From Magnetospirillum sp. (lineage in GTDB: Bacteria > Pseudomonadota > Alphaproteobacteria > Rhodospirillales > Magnetospirillaceae), in NCBI GenBank assembly GCA_020217035.1, contig JAIWOG010000162.1, positions 1 to 19,853 on the forward strand: DNA of 19,853 bases, in the 5' to 3' direction. The position numbers and the translations under genes are program-made. Of the stretch, positions 7,887 through 15,467 are shown in pieces; position 1 is the first letter of the stretch, and each line of letters opens with the position of its first letter. Below the pieces are notes generated by a model. The model was given only the letters and a program-made list of their open reading frames with translations. It searched no databases and was not told where the DNA came from.

Positions 7887-8469
7887 CCTGATCGTTGCCG
7901 CCATCGGGGGCTATCTGCTGGGATCGATCCCCTTCGGCCTGGTGTTGACCAAGGCCGCCGGACTGGGCGACATCCGCGCCATCGGCTCGGGCAATATCGG
8001 CGCCACCAACGTGTTGCGCACCGGCCGCAAGGGACTGGCGCTCGCCACCCTGTTGCTGGATGGCGGCAAGGGGGCGATCGCCGCCTTGGCGGCGCTGGCG
8101 CTGCTGGGCCGCGATCCCATGCTGGTGGCCGCCTTCGCCGCCGTGCTGGGGCACAACTTCCCGGTCTGGCTGGGCTTCAAGGGCGGCAAGGGGGTGGCGA
8201 CCACGCTCGGCACCCTGATGGCCTGTTCATGGCCGGCCGGCCTGGCCTGCTGCGCCACTTGGCTGGTGGTCGCCGCTTTGTTCCGCATCTCGTCGCTGTC
8301 GGCCCTGGTCGCCCTGGCGGCCTCGCCGGTTTACGCCTGGTACTTCTCGGGTCCCGAGACGGCGGCCATGGCGGCCGGTCTGGCGGTGCTGGGCTTCATC
8401 CGCCACCACGCCAACATCAAGCGTCTGCTGAAGGGCGAGGAACCTCGGATCGGTAAGAAGAAAGCCTGA
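7879..8469 (+). CDS. plsY: Acyl-phosphate:glycerol-3-phosphate acyltransferase PlsY
   Basis: A 196-residue inner-membrane enzyme that transfers an acyl group from acyl phosphate to glycerol 3-phosphate, the first step of phospholipid synthesis. Conserved motifs are visible: G-S-I-P-F-G near the N-terminus, G-S-G-N-I-G-A-T-N, and G-H-N-F-P-V-W-L-G-F-K-G-G-K-G-V-A-T. About five hydrophobic segments fit the family topology. I chose the GTG at 7879, which has GGAAG eleven bases upstream and gives the normal short N-terminus. The ATG at 7861 (six more residues) is possible but has no ribosome site. The start overlaps the end of pyrC by eight bases, making pyrB-pyrC-plsY one operon. The last 53 bases also encode the end of the convergent transporter gene. 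Identification is certain; the start is less so. Confidence 0.93.
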   Translation: MLDLIVAAIGGYLLGSIPFGLVLTKAAGLGDIRAIGSGNIGATNVLRTGRKGLALATLLLDGGKGAIAALAALALLGRDPMLVAAFAAVLGHNFPVWLGFKGGKGVATTLGTLMACSWPAGLACCATWLVVAALFRISSLSALVALAASPVYAWYFSGPETAAMAAGLAVLGFIRHHANIKRLLKGEEPRIGKKKA

Positions 8470-9592
8470 TCCGCCGGATTTCCCCCAGGGTCAACAACGG
8501 CGTGCCGGCCAGGATCACCGCCGCCGCCATCAGCAGGGCCGGCGTCCAGCCGCCCCACAGCGCCAGTTGCGCCGCCGCCACCGGGCCGACGATCTGGCCG
8601 ACGCTGAACCCCACCGTCAGGATACCCATGGTCCGCGCCGCGTGGTCCGGGGTGATGGCGCGGCCGAAGGCCACCGCCATGCCGGCGATGCCCAGGAAGG
8701 TGCCGCCATAAAGCAAGGCCGCCAGGAAGACCATTGCCGGGTGGCCAGACAGGCCCAGCAGGCCGGTGCCCGCCGCCATCAGGATATGAGCGGCACCCAG
8801 CGCCGGGGCATAGCCTTTGTGCTCGGCGACCCAGCCCCAGGCGGCGGCCGACGGGATGGCGGCCAACCCCACCACCACCCAAGCCCAATTGGCCCAGTCT
8901 TCCAGGCCGGGGGTGGCGCGGACCACCACCACCAGGAAGGTGCCGGTGATGATGTAGCCGAAGCCGGCGCAGAAATACGACGCCGCCAACAGCGGCAACG
9001 GAAACGGCACCGGACGGGTCGGCGGCGGAACCTGACCGGTCTGCGGCTTGCCCAAATGGCGCAGGCACAAATAGGACGTGGCCGACAAGATGGCGCACAA
9101 TCCACCCGCCGCCCACCAGGCGCCGGTATCGGCGGCCCATGACCCCACCCAGGCGATGGCCGAGCCCGAGAGCGCGATGCCCAGGCCGACGCCGCCGAAA
9201 TGCAGCCCCGACAGCTTGGCGCGGCCCATCTGCACCAATCGCGGCACCACCAGGGCCGAGCCCAGCACGAATACCAGGGCCGAGCCGATGCCGGCGGCCA
9301 GCCGGATCAGGTTCCAGGCCAAGGAATCGCGGGTCAGGGCCATGACCGCCAAGCTGAGCGCCACCAGGGCCAGGCCGAAATTCAGCAGGCGGTGGCGTTC
9401 CTTTTCGCTGGGGGCCCAACTGGCCCAAAGGGCGCCGATCAGATAGCCCAGATTGTTGCTGGCGGCCAGCCAGCCGGCGCTTTCGGTGTCGATGCCCATC
9501 AAAGGCAGAATGGGGGTATAGGCGAAGCGCCCCAGACCCAGCGACACCGCGCAGGCACAGAACCCACCCACCAGAAGTCTGCCCAGGGACAT
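8417..9592 (-). CDS. MFS transporter, YbfB/YjiJ-like
   Basis: A 391-residue membrane protein with about twelve hydrophobic segments in two halves, typical of the major facilitator superfamily. The opening (G-L-G-R-F-A-Y-T-P-I-L-P, then W-L-A-A-S-N-N-L-G-Y-L-I-G-A) is the pattern I associate with the YbfB/YjiJ group, whose substrates are mostly unknown. The ATG at 9592 is chosen because GGAGG lies five bases upstream; in-frame ATGs at 9607 and 9643 have no such site. The gene is divergent from a LysR-type regulator, which probably controls it. Its last 17 codons run through the 3' end of plsY on the other strand. Superfamily call is secure; the transported compound is not known. Confidence 0.88.
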   Translation of the reverse strand: MSLGRLLVGGFCACAVSLGLGRFAYTPILPLMGIDTESAGWLAASNNLGYLIGALWASWAPSEKERHRLLNFGLALVALSLAVMALTRDSLAWNLIRLAAGIGSALVFVLGSALVVPRLVQMGRAKLSGLHFGGVGLGIALSGSAIAWVGSWAADTGAWWAAGGLCAILSATSYLCLRHLGKPQTGQVPPPTRPVPFPLPLLAASYFCAGFGYIITGTFLVVVVRATPGLEDWANWAWVVVGLAAIPSAAAWGWVAEHKGYAPALGAAHILMAAGTGLLGLSGHPAMVFLAALLYGGTFLGIAGMAVAFGRAITPDHAARTMGILTVGFSVGQIVGPVAAAQLALWGGWTPALLMAAAVILAGTPLLTLGEIRRIRLSSYRSEVPRPSADA

Positions 9593-9597
9593 CCTCG

Positions 9598-9602
9598 CCT
9601 CC
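9598..9602 (-). promoter_or_regulatory. Ribosome binding site that decides the MFS transporter start
   Basis: GGAGG on the minus strand, five bases before the ATG at 9592. It lies inside the possible upstream extension of the reading frame, which argues against the ATGs at 9607 and 9643. Confidence 0.6.
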
Positions 9603-9634
9603 GCCATTGATTCTGTCTGAAGGTGGCCTGTGCC

Positions 9635-9663
9635 TTGCTTCATTACCAGCGAATAATTATGTT
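9635..9663 (+). promoter_or_regulatory. Candidate lysR promoter with overlapping LysR-type box
   Basis: TTGCTT (9635-9640) and TATGTT (9658-9663) are 17 bases apart, a plausible if weak promoter for the LysR gene. Between them lies TTCATTACCAGCGAA (9639-9653), with TTC/GAA inverted ends and a T-N11-A core, the signature of LysR-family operators. An AT-rich palindrome ATAATTAT follows at 9653-9660. The position would suit autorepression and control of the divergent transporter. The match is by eye and short. Confidence 0.35.
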
Positions 9664-9679
9664 CAAGTCATTCGTATAT

Positions 9680-9685
9680 GGAGAA
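9680..9685 (+). promoter_or_regulatory. Ribosome binding site that decides the lysR start
   Basis: GGAGAA lies seven bases before the ATG at 9693. It overlaps the alternative ATG at 9678, which has no site of its own. Confidence 0.55.
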
Positions 9686-9692
9686 CGCAATC

Positions 9693-10556
9693 ATGGACCA
9701 CGCCGCCCTTCGTATGTTCCGGGCCGTCGCCCGCACCGGATCCATGGCGGCGGCGGCCGAAGCGGTTCATTCGGTGCCGTCCAACCTGTCGGCCCGCATC
9801 CGCAAGCTGGAAGACGAGATGGGCACCGCGCTTTTCCTGCGCGAACCGCGCGGCATGCGGCTGACCCCGGCGGGCGAGGTGTTCCTGGATTACGCCGAAC
9901 GCATCCTGGCGCTTTCCGACGAAGCCCGGCTGGCGGTGGGCGAACTGGTCGGCGAAGGCGGCGTCTTGCGGCTGGCGTCCATGGAAAGCACCGCCGCCGT
10001 CCGCTTGCCGCCGCTGTTGGCCCAATTCGCCAGCGCCTATCCCAAGGTGCGGCTGACCCTGTCCACCGGCACCAGCGAAGGCATGGTGCAGGCGGTGCTG
10101 GACCGTCAGGCCGACCTGGCCTTCGTCGGCGGTCCGGTGCGCCATGACCGTATCGTCGGCAGGGCGGTCTTCGTCGAGGAACTGGTTCTGGCGGTGCCGG
10201 TGGGGGTGACCACGGTCGAACAGGCCAACACCCGCACCATGCTGGTGTTCCGCGCCGGCTGCGCCTATCGCGCCCGGACCGAATCCTGGCTGCGCCGTCG
10301 CGGCGAGCCGCCGCGCCAAGTGATGGATTTTGGTACCCTGGACGGTTTGCTGGGCTGCGTCGCCGCCGGCATGGGGGTCAGCCTGCTGCCGCGTGCGGTG
10401 GTGGAACGTCCGCATCTGGCCGGCCAGGTGGCGGCCTTGGCCATCGCCGATCCCTTCGTCGAAACCTGGGTGATCCATCATCGCGACGCCGTTCCCACCC
10501 GCGCCATGCGTGAATTTCTGGCCTTGGTGGCGCCTCAGTCCTCGTTGGCCGCCTAA
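9693..10556 (+). CDS. LysR-family transcriptional regulator
   Basis: A 287-residue regulator of standard LysR length. Residues about 1-60 form the winged helix-turn-helix (A-L-R-M-F-R-A-V-A-R-T-G-S-M-A-A-A-A-E, then P-S-N-L-S-A-R-I-R-K-L-E, then L-F-L-R-E-P-R-G-M-R-L-T-P-A-G). The rest, from about residue 90, is the two-lobed effector-binding domain (L-R-L-A-S-M-E-S-T-A-A at its start). It is divergent from the MFS transporter with about 100 bases between the start codons, the usual layout for a LysR protein and its target. The effector cannot be read from sequence. The P-S-N-L-S-A-R motif resembles regulators that sit beside YbfB-type transporters, which supports a local target. Confidence 0.92.
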   Translation: MDHAALRMFRAVARTGSMAAAAEAVHSVPSNLSARIRKLEDEMGTALFLREPRGMRLTPAGEVFLDYAERILALSDEARLAVGELVGEGGVLRLASMESTAAVRLPPLLAQFASAYPKVRLTLSTGTSEGMVQAVLDRQADLAFVGGPVRHDRIVGRAVFVEELVLAVPVGVTTVEQANTRTMLVFRAGCAYRARTESWLRRRGEPPRQVMDFGTLDGLLGCVAAGMGVSLLPRAVVERPHLAGQVAALAIADPFVETWVIHHRDAVPTRAMREFLALVAPQSSLAA

Positions 10557-10636
10557 GTATCCCGATTTTCGCTTGGCTCCCCCCCAGATGTGGGGACTGG
10601 TTCTTGTGCGTTGAAGGCGTACAATGGGGGGATAGT

Positions 10637-10643
10637 GGAAAGG
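10637..10643 (+). promoter_or_regulatory. Ribosome binding site that decides the HD-GYP regulator start
   Basis: GGAAAGG lies eight bases before the ATG at 10652. The frame is open to an upstream TTG at 10604, but that start would add 16 residues unlike a receiver N-terminus. Confidence 0.6.
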
Positions 10644-10651
10644 CGACAGCC

Positions 10652-11674
10652 ATGCGCGATCCCAATGCCCCCCCGATCAGGCTGTTGATGGTGGAAGATA
10701 ATCCCGGCGACGCCCGCTTGGTGCGTGCGCTTCTGGCCGAGGCCGGCGGTTTCGAGTTGTCTTGCGCCGAAACCATGGCCCAGGCTCGGGATTGGCTGGC
10801 CGACAACGCCGCCGACGCGGTGTTGCTGGATTTGTCGCTGCCCGACAGCCACGGGCTGGAAACCATCGACCGCATGCGGGGCTTGGCGCCCTTGGCCCCG
10901 GTGGTGGTGTTCACCGGGCTGGCCGACGAGGATGTGGGCGTCGCCGCCGTCAAGCGCGGCTGCCAGGATTATCTGGTCAAGGGGGTGGGGGACGGCCATC
11001 TGATCTCGCGCACCGTGCTTTACGCCATCGAACGCAAGGCGCTGGAAGTCGAGCGCCAGCAATCGGCCGAACGCATGAAGAAGGTGTTGTTGCAGACGGT
11101 GCGCGCCATGTCGCTGACCCTTGAGATGCGCGACCCCTATACCGCCGGGCACCAACGCCGCGTCGCCAATCTGGCGGTGGCCATCGGCCGCGCCATGGGA
11201 TGGTCGGAGCATACGCTGGAAGGCTTGCAGACCGGCGCCCTGATCCATGACCTGGGCAAGATCAACGTGCCGTCGGATTTCCTGTCGCGCCCCGGCAAGC
11301 TGTCGGATGCCGCCTTCGGGGTGGTCAAGTCGCACGCCGCCGTGGGGGCGGAAATCGTCGACGGCATCGACTTTCCCTGGCCGGTGGCCGACATGATCCG
11401 CCAGCATCACGAACGCTTGGACGGGTCCGGCTATCCCTTGGGACTGGCCGGCGACGCCATCATCCCCGAAGCCCGCGTCCTGGCGGTGGCCGATGTGGTG
11501 GAGGCCATCAGCAGCCATCGGCCCTATCGTCCGGCCTTGGGCATGGACGTGGCCTTGGCGGAAATCCGTGACCATCGCGGCAGCCGCTATGACCCGCAGG
11601 CGGTGGAATGCTGCGAAAAGGTGATCGCCTTGGAAGGCGAGGCGGTGTTCGGCGTGGCGGCCCTGGGCGGGTGA
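10652..11674 (+). CDS. Response regulator with receiver and HD-GYP domains (probable cyclic-di-GMP phosphodiesterase)
   Basis: A 340-residue two-domain protein. Residues about 8-125 are an intact receiver: acidic pair Glu15-Asp16, phosphoacceptor Asp60 in L-L-D-L-S-L-P-D, Thr88, and Lys110 in Y-L-V-K-G. A short linker helix leads to an HD-GYP domain (about 145-335) with His167, H199-D200-L-G-K, H228, H252-H253-E, and the R-L-D-G-S-G-Y-P signature at 255-262. HD-GYP enzymes hydrolyse cyclic di-GMP, affecting motility and biofilm. All expected metal-binding and signature residues appear present, so it should be active. No histidine kinase gene is adjacent, so its partner is encoded elsewhere. 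It precedes the eut genes by 113 bases in the same direction, but a functional link is not shown. Confidence 0.92.
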   Translation: MRDPNAPPIRLLMVEDNPGDARLVRALLAEAGGFELSCAETMAQARDWLADNAADAVLLDLSLPDSHGLETIDRMRGLAPLAPVVVFTGLADEDVGVAAVKRGCQDYLVKGVGDGHLISRTVLYAIERKALEVERQQSAERMKKVLLQTVRAMSLTLEMRDPYTAGHQRRVANLAVAIGRAMGWSEHTLEGLQTGALIHDLGKINVPSDFLSRPGKLSDAAFGVVKSHAAVGAEIVDGIDFPWPVADMIRQHHERLDGSGYPLGLAGDAIIPEARVLAVADVVEAISSHRPYRPALGMDVALAEIRDHRGSRYDPQAVECCEKVIALEGEAVFGVAALGG

Positions 11675-11695
11675 GTAAAAAATAGCCACAGTTAT

Positions 11696-11720
11696 TTTCA
11701 GCCTAAATAATGTGCTGAAA
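11696..11720. repeat. 7-bp inverted repeat around an AATAAT box upstream of eutB
   Basis: TTTCAGC (11696-11702) and GCTGAAA (11714-11720) are perfect inverted arms around an 11-base AT-rich spacer. The spacer holds AATAAT (11706-11711), a five-of-six match to a -10 element. It lies in the 113-base gap between the HD-GYP gene and eutB. An operator placed over the eutB promoter is one reading. A weak terminator of the HD-GYP gene is another, but no T-run follows the right arm. Confidence 0.4.
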
Positions 11721-11787
11721 TGTCAAACGGGATTGCCCGACCCCTGCCATGATCATGCCATCGTCATCAATGGCATGGGGTGGATCG

Positions 11788-13176
11788 ATGCCGGCTTACG
11801 CGGCGACCTTGGGCGGCGAACGTCATGTTTTCGCGGATTTGCGGGCGCTGCTGGCCTGTGCCTCGCCGCGCCGGTCGGGCGATGAACTGGCCGGTCTGGC
11901 CGCCGACAGCGAAAAGCGCCGAATCGCCGCCCGCATGGCCCTGGCCGATCTGCCGCTGGCCACCTTCCTGAGCGAGGCCCTGGTTCCCTACGAGGACGAC
12001 GAGGTCACCCGGCTGATCATTGACGGCCATGACCAAGCCGCCTTCGCCCCCGTCGCCCATATGACCGTGGGGCAGTTCCGCGACTGGCTTTTGTCCTACG
12101 AAGCCGATACAGCCGCCTTGGCCGCGCTGGCGCCCGGTTTGACTCCGGAAATGGTCGCCGCTGTCTCCAAGCTGATGCGCAATGCCGATCTGGTGGCGGT
12201 GGCCGCCAAGATCAGGGTGGTCACCGCGTTTCGCTCCACCATCGGGCTGGAAGGCCGGTTGTCGTCGCGCCTGCAACCCAACCATCCCACCGACGATCCC
12301 TTGGGCATCGCCGCGTCCACCCTGGACGGCCTGCTGTTCGGGGTGGGCGACGCGGTTATCGGCATCAACCCGGCCACCGACAACGTGGATTCCTGCTGCA
12401 CCCTGCTGAAGATGCTGGACGAGGTGCGCAGCCGCTTCGACATCCCCACCCAGACCTGCGTGCTGACCCATGTCAGCAATTCCATCAATGCCATCGAGAA
12501 GGGGGCGCCGTTGGACCTGGTGTTCCAAAGCGTCGCCGGCACCGAAGCCGCCAACCAGGGGTTCGGCATCGACCTGGCGCTGCTGGCCGAGGCCGAGCAG
12601 GCGGCGCTGGAATTGAAGCGTGGCACCATCGGCGACAACGTCATGTATTTCGAGACCGGCCAAGGCGCCGCCTTGTCGGCCGACGCCCATCACGGTGTCG
12701 ATCAGCAGACGGTGGAAACCCGCGCCTATGCGGTGGCCCGGGCTTTCCGCCCGCTTCTGGTCAACACCGTGGTCGGCTTCATCGGCCCGGAATATCTGTA
12801 TGATTCGAAGCAGATCATCCGCGCCGGCCTGGAAGACCATTTCTGCGGCAAGCTGCTGGGTCTGCCCATGGGGGGGGACGTCTGCTACACCAACCACGCC
12901 GAGGCCGATCAGGACGACATGGACGTCCTGATGCTGCTGCTGGGCAATGCCGGGGTCAATTTCCTGATCGGCGTCCCCGGCGCCGACGACGTCATGCTGA
13001 ACTACCAAAGCCTGTCCTATCACGACGTGGTGGGTCTGCGGCATCTGTTGGGCCGCAAGCCGGCCCCGGAATTCGAATCCTGGCTGATCCGCATGGGGCT
13101 GGCCGACCCGGCCGGCAAGGTGCCGCCGCTGGGCCGCGACGCCGCGCCCTTGCGCAAATTACTGGCGGGGGGCTGA
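11788..13176 (+). CDS. eutB: Ethanolamine ammonia-lyase large subunit
   Basis: A 462-residue subunit of the adenosylcobalamin enzyme that converts ethanolamine to acetaldehyde and ammonia; E. coli EutB has 453. Alignment by eye with the E. coli protein places the active-site residues: Arg161 and Gln163 in S-R-L-Q-P-N, Asn194 in I-N-P-A-T-D, Glu289 in Y-F-E-T-G-Q-G, Phe331 in V-V-G-F-I-G-P-E-Y, and Asp364 in M-G-G-D-V-C-Y-T-N-H-A. All are kept. The ATG at 11788 gives the family's normal N-terminus (L-G-G-E-R-H-V-F-A-D) and has GGGGTGGA three bases upstream, a rather short spacing. ATGs at 11749, 11755 and 11770 are in frame but poorly supported. eutC follows after three bases. Identification is certain. 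Confidence 0.96.
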   Translation: MPAYAATLGGERHVFADLRALLACASPRRSGDELAGLAADSEKRRIAARMALADLPLATFLSEALVPYEDDEVTRLIIDGHDQAAFAPVAHMTVGQFRDWLLSYEADTAALAALAPGLTPEMVAAVSKLMRNADLVAVAAKIRVVTAFRSTIGLEGRLSSRLQPNHPTDDPLGIAASTLDGLLFGVGDAVIGINPATDNVDSCCTLLKMLDEVRSRFDIPTQTCVLTHVSNSINAIEKGAPLDLVFQSVAGTEAANQGFGIDLALLAEAEQAALELKRGTIGDNVMYFETGQGAALSADAHHGVDQQTVETRAYAVARAFRPLLVNTVVGFIGPEYLYDSKQIIRAGLEDHFCGKLLGLPMGGDVCYTNHAEADQDDMDVLMLLLGNAGVNFLIGVPGADDVMLNYQSLSYHDVVGLRHLLGRKPAPEFESWLIRMGLADPAGKVPPLGRDAAPLRKLLAGG

Positions 13177-13179
13177 ACC

Positions 13180-13953
13180 ATGGCCGACGACGTCATCAAT
13201 CTTGATCCCTTCGCCCGTTTCCGCGCCGCCACCCGCGCCCGCATCGGCCTGGGCCGCTCGGGTGACGGCTTGCCCACCACGGCGTTGCTGGATTTCCAAT
13301 TGTCGCACGCCAAGGCTCGCGACGCCGTCCATGGGGCGGTGGACTGGAATGTCTTGGAAGAACAATTGCCGCAACCGTGCATCCGGGTGAAAAGCCGGGC
13401 CGGCGACCGCTCCACCTATCTGCGCCGTCCCGATCTGGGGCGCCAACTGGCGCCGGAAAGCGCTGGCTTGTTGACCAAGGGCGACTGGGATGTGGCGCTG
13501 GTCGTCGGCGACGGATTGTCGGCGGCGGCGGTCGAGAATTGGGCGGTGCAAGTGGTGTGGGCCATCCACATGCGGCTGAACGGGCTGAAAATGGCCCCCG
13601 TCGTGCTGGCCGACCAGGCCCGCGTCGCCCTGGCCGACCCCATCGGCGAAGCCCTGGGGGCCAGGCTGTCGGTGATGCTGATCGGCGAACGTCCCGGCCT
13701 GTCGGTAGCCGATTCGCTGGGCGTCTACATGACTTACGGCCCGCGCGTCGGGCGGCGCGATTCGGAACGCAACTGCCTTTCCAACATTCACGCCCACGGG
13801 CTGTCGCCGGCGGCGGCCGCCGACAAGCTGGTGTGGCTGATGACCCAATCCCTGCGCCTGGGTTTGTCCGGCGTCGGGCTGAAAGAGGAAACACCGAGTC
13901 TAGACTCCGGAGCGGATGACAAAACCGCCCGGCTTTCCCAATCTTCGGATTAA
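13180..13953 (+). CDS. eutC: Ethanolamine ammonia-lyase small subunit
   Basis: A 257-residue partner of EutB; together they bind adenosylcobalamin at their interface. Recognisable stretches include K-G-D-W-D-V-A-L-V-V-G-D-G-L-S-A, E-R-P-G-L-S-V-A-D-S-L-G-V-Y, R-R-D-S-E-R-N-C-L-S-N-I-H, and the family ending L-S-G-V-G-L-K. It is shorter than the E. coli protein (about 295) because of a brief N-terminus, and it carries about 20 extra polar residues after the usual end. The start follows the eutB stop by three bases, with the G-run at the end of eutB serving as ribosome site, so the two are coupled. Identification is certain. Confidence 0.95.
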   Translation: MADDVINLDPFARFRAATRARIGLGRSGDGLPTTALLDFQLSHAKARDAVHGAVDWNVLEEQLPQPCIRVKSRAGDRSTYLRRPDLGRQLAPESAGLLTKGDWDVALVVGDGLSAAAVENWAVQVVWAIHMRLNGLKMAPVVLADQARVALADPIGEALGARLSVMLIGERPGLSVADSLGVYMTYGPRVGRRDSERNCLSNIHAHGLSPAAAADKLVWLMTQSLRLGLSGVGLKEETPSLDSGADDKTARLSQSSD

Positions 13954-13969
13954 GACGGAGCGCATATCC

Positions 13970-15376
13970 ATGTCCGAAAACAGCAAACCGGAACTGAAGC
14001 GCAGCCTGTCCGGGCTGCATCTGTGGGGCATCGCCGTCGGCCTTGTCATCTCGGGGGAATATTTCGGCTGGTCGTTTGGCTGGGCCGCCGCCGGAACCCT
14101 GGGGTTCCTGGTGACGACCGTGCTGATCGCCGCCATGTACACCACCTTCATCTTCAGCTTCACCGAGCTGACCACCGCCATCCCCCATGCCGGCGGGCCT
14201 TTCGCCTATTCCTATCGCGCCTTTGGCCCCATGGGCGGCTTCGTCGCCGGCTTCGCCACCTTGATCGAATTCGTCTTCGCGCCGCCGGCCATCGCCTTGG
14301 CCATCGGCGCCTATCTGAACGTCCAGTTCCCGGCGCTTGATCCCAAGCTGGCCGCCGTCGGCGCCTATATTGTGTTCATGGGCTTGAACATCGCCGGCGT
14401 CACCATCGCCGCCACCTTCGAATTGTTCATCACCGTGCTGGCCATCATCGAATTGGTGATCTTCATGGGCGTGGTCGAGCCGGGCTTCACCTGGGCCAAC
14501 TTCACGGCCAACGGCTGGGCCGGCGAGGACGTGTTCTCGGGCACCGCCTTCGCGGGCATCTTCGCCGCCATTCCCTTCGCCATCTGGTTCTTCCTGGCCA
14601 TCGAAGGCGCCGCCATGGCCGCCGAGGAAACCAAGAACCCCACCAAGACCGTGCCCAAGGCTTATATCGCCGGCATCCTGACCCTGGTGGTCCTGGCCTT
14701 CGGCACCATGATCATGGCTGGCGGTGTCGGCGACTGGCGTCAGTTGTCCAACATCAACGACCCGCTGCCCCAGGCCATGAAGGCGGTGGTCGGCGAATCG
14801 TCGGGCTGGCTGCACATGCTGGTGTGGATCGGCCTGTTCGGCCTGGTCGCTTCGTTCCACGGCATCATCATGGGCTATTCGCGCCAGATCTTCGCCCTGT
14901 CGCGGGCCGGATACCTGCCGCCCAGCTTCGCCAAGGTCAACCCGCGCACCAAGACCCCGGTCTCGGCCATCCTGGCCGGCGGCGTGGTCGGCATCGCCGC
15001 CATCTTCTCTGACAGCCTGGTCGAGATCGGCGGCGCCTCGCTCACCGCCAACATCGTCACCATGTCGGTGTTCGGCGCCATCGTCATGTACATCATGTCC
15101 ATGGCCGCCCTGTTCAAGCTGCGCGCCAGCGAACCCAACCTGGAGCGTCCGTTCAAGGCGCCGTTCTTCCCGATCTTCCCCTCCATCGCGCTGGGCATGG
15201 CGGTGGTCGCCCTGGTCACCATGATCTACTTCAACTCGCTGGTCTTCGGTCTGTTCGTCGGCCTGTTCGCGGTGGCCTATCTGTTCTACCGCTTCACCGC
15301 CGGGCTTCGTGAAAACGCCGAAGCAGACGACCTGCTGGAACTGGCCCAGGTGGAAGCCCGGTCCATGGCCGATTGA
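13970..15376 (+). CDS. eat: Ethanolamine permease (APC superfamily)
   Basis: A 468-residue inner-membrane transporter with about twelve hydrophobic segments. The N-terminal L-H-L-W-G-I-A-V-G-L-V-I-S-G-E-Y-F-G-W and the central F-L-A-I-E-G-A-A-M-A-A-E-E-T-K-N-P motifs are those of the ethanolamine permease branch of the amino acid/polyamine/organocation superfamily. It lies 16 bases behind eutC, with GGAG nine bases before the ATG at 13970, and would bring ethanolamine in for EutBC. A start at 13916 is open but lies inside eutC and lacks support. A hairpin terminator follows at 15401. The gene has several symbols in the literature; eat is used here for the family. Confidence 0.92.
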   Translation: MSENSKPELKRSLSGLHLWGIAVGLVISGEYFGWSFGWAAAGTLGFLVTTVLIAAMYTTFIFSFTELTTAIPHAGGPFAYSYRAFGPMGGFVAGFATLIEFVFAPPAIALAIGAYLNVQFPALDPKLAAVGAYIVFMGLNIAGVTIAATFELFITVLAIIELVIFMGVVEPGFTWANFTANGWAGEDVFSGTAFAGIFAAIPFAIWFFLAIEGAAMAAEETKNPTKTVPKAYIAGILTLVVLAFGTMIMAGGVGDWRQLSNINDPLPQAMKAVVGESSGWLHMLVWIGLFGLVASFHGIIMGYSRQIFALSRAGYLPPSFAKVNPRTKTPVSAILAGGVVGIAAIFSDSLVEIGGASLTANIVTMSVFGAIVMYIMSMAALFKLRASEPNLERPFKAPFFPIFPSIALGMAVVALVTMIYFNSLVFGLFVGLFAVAYLFYRFTAGLRENAEADDLLELAQVEARSMAD

Positions 15377-15400
15377 TCAACCGGCCCTTGAAAACGCGAT

Positions 15401-15431
15401 CCCCTGCCGGACTCGTTCTGGCAGGGGCTTT
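15401..15431 (+). terminator. Intrinsic terminator of the eut operon
   Basis: CCCCTGCC (15401-15408) and GGCAGGGG (15420-15427) form a perfect 8-bp GC-rich stem with an 11-base loop, followed by a short CTTT. The T-tract is weak, but the position 24 bases past the permease stop and before the next gene's ribosome site fits. Confidence 0.7.
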
Positions 15432-15467
15432 GCGTATATGGTAGGGCAATGCCGACGGAGACACCCC

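Noticed and set aside
6165..7904. A 579-codon minus-strand open frame opposite pyrC
   Set aside because: Antisense shadow of pyrC; composition is of the same artefact type and no family motif is present.
11675..11787. Cobalamin riboswitch upstream of the B12-dependent eut genes
   Set aside because: The gap is only 113 bases and no B12-box-like sequence or room for the fold is seen.
13196..14860. A 554-codon minus-strand open frame opposite eutC and the permease
   Set aside because: Covers two well-identified genes; translation is low-complexity (G/D/E/H-rich, then R/P-rich) and not protein-like.
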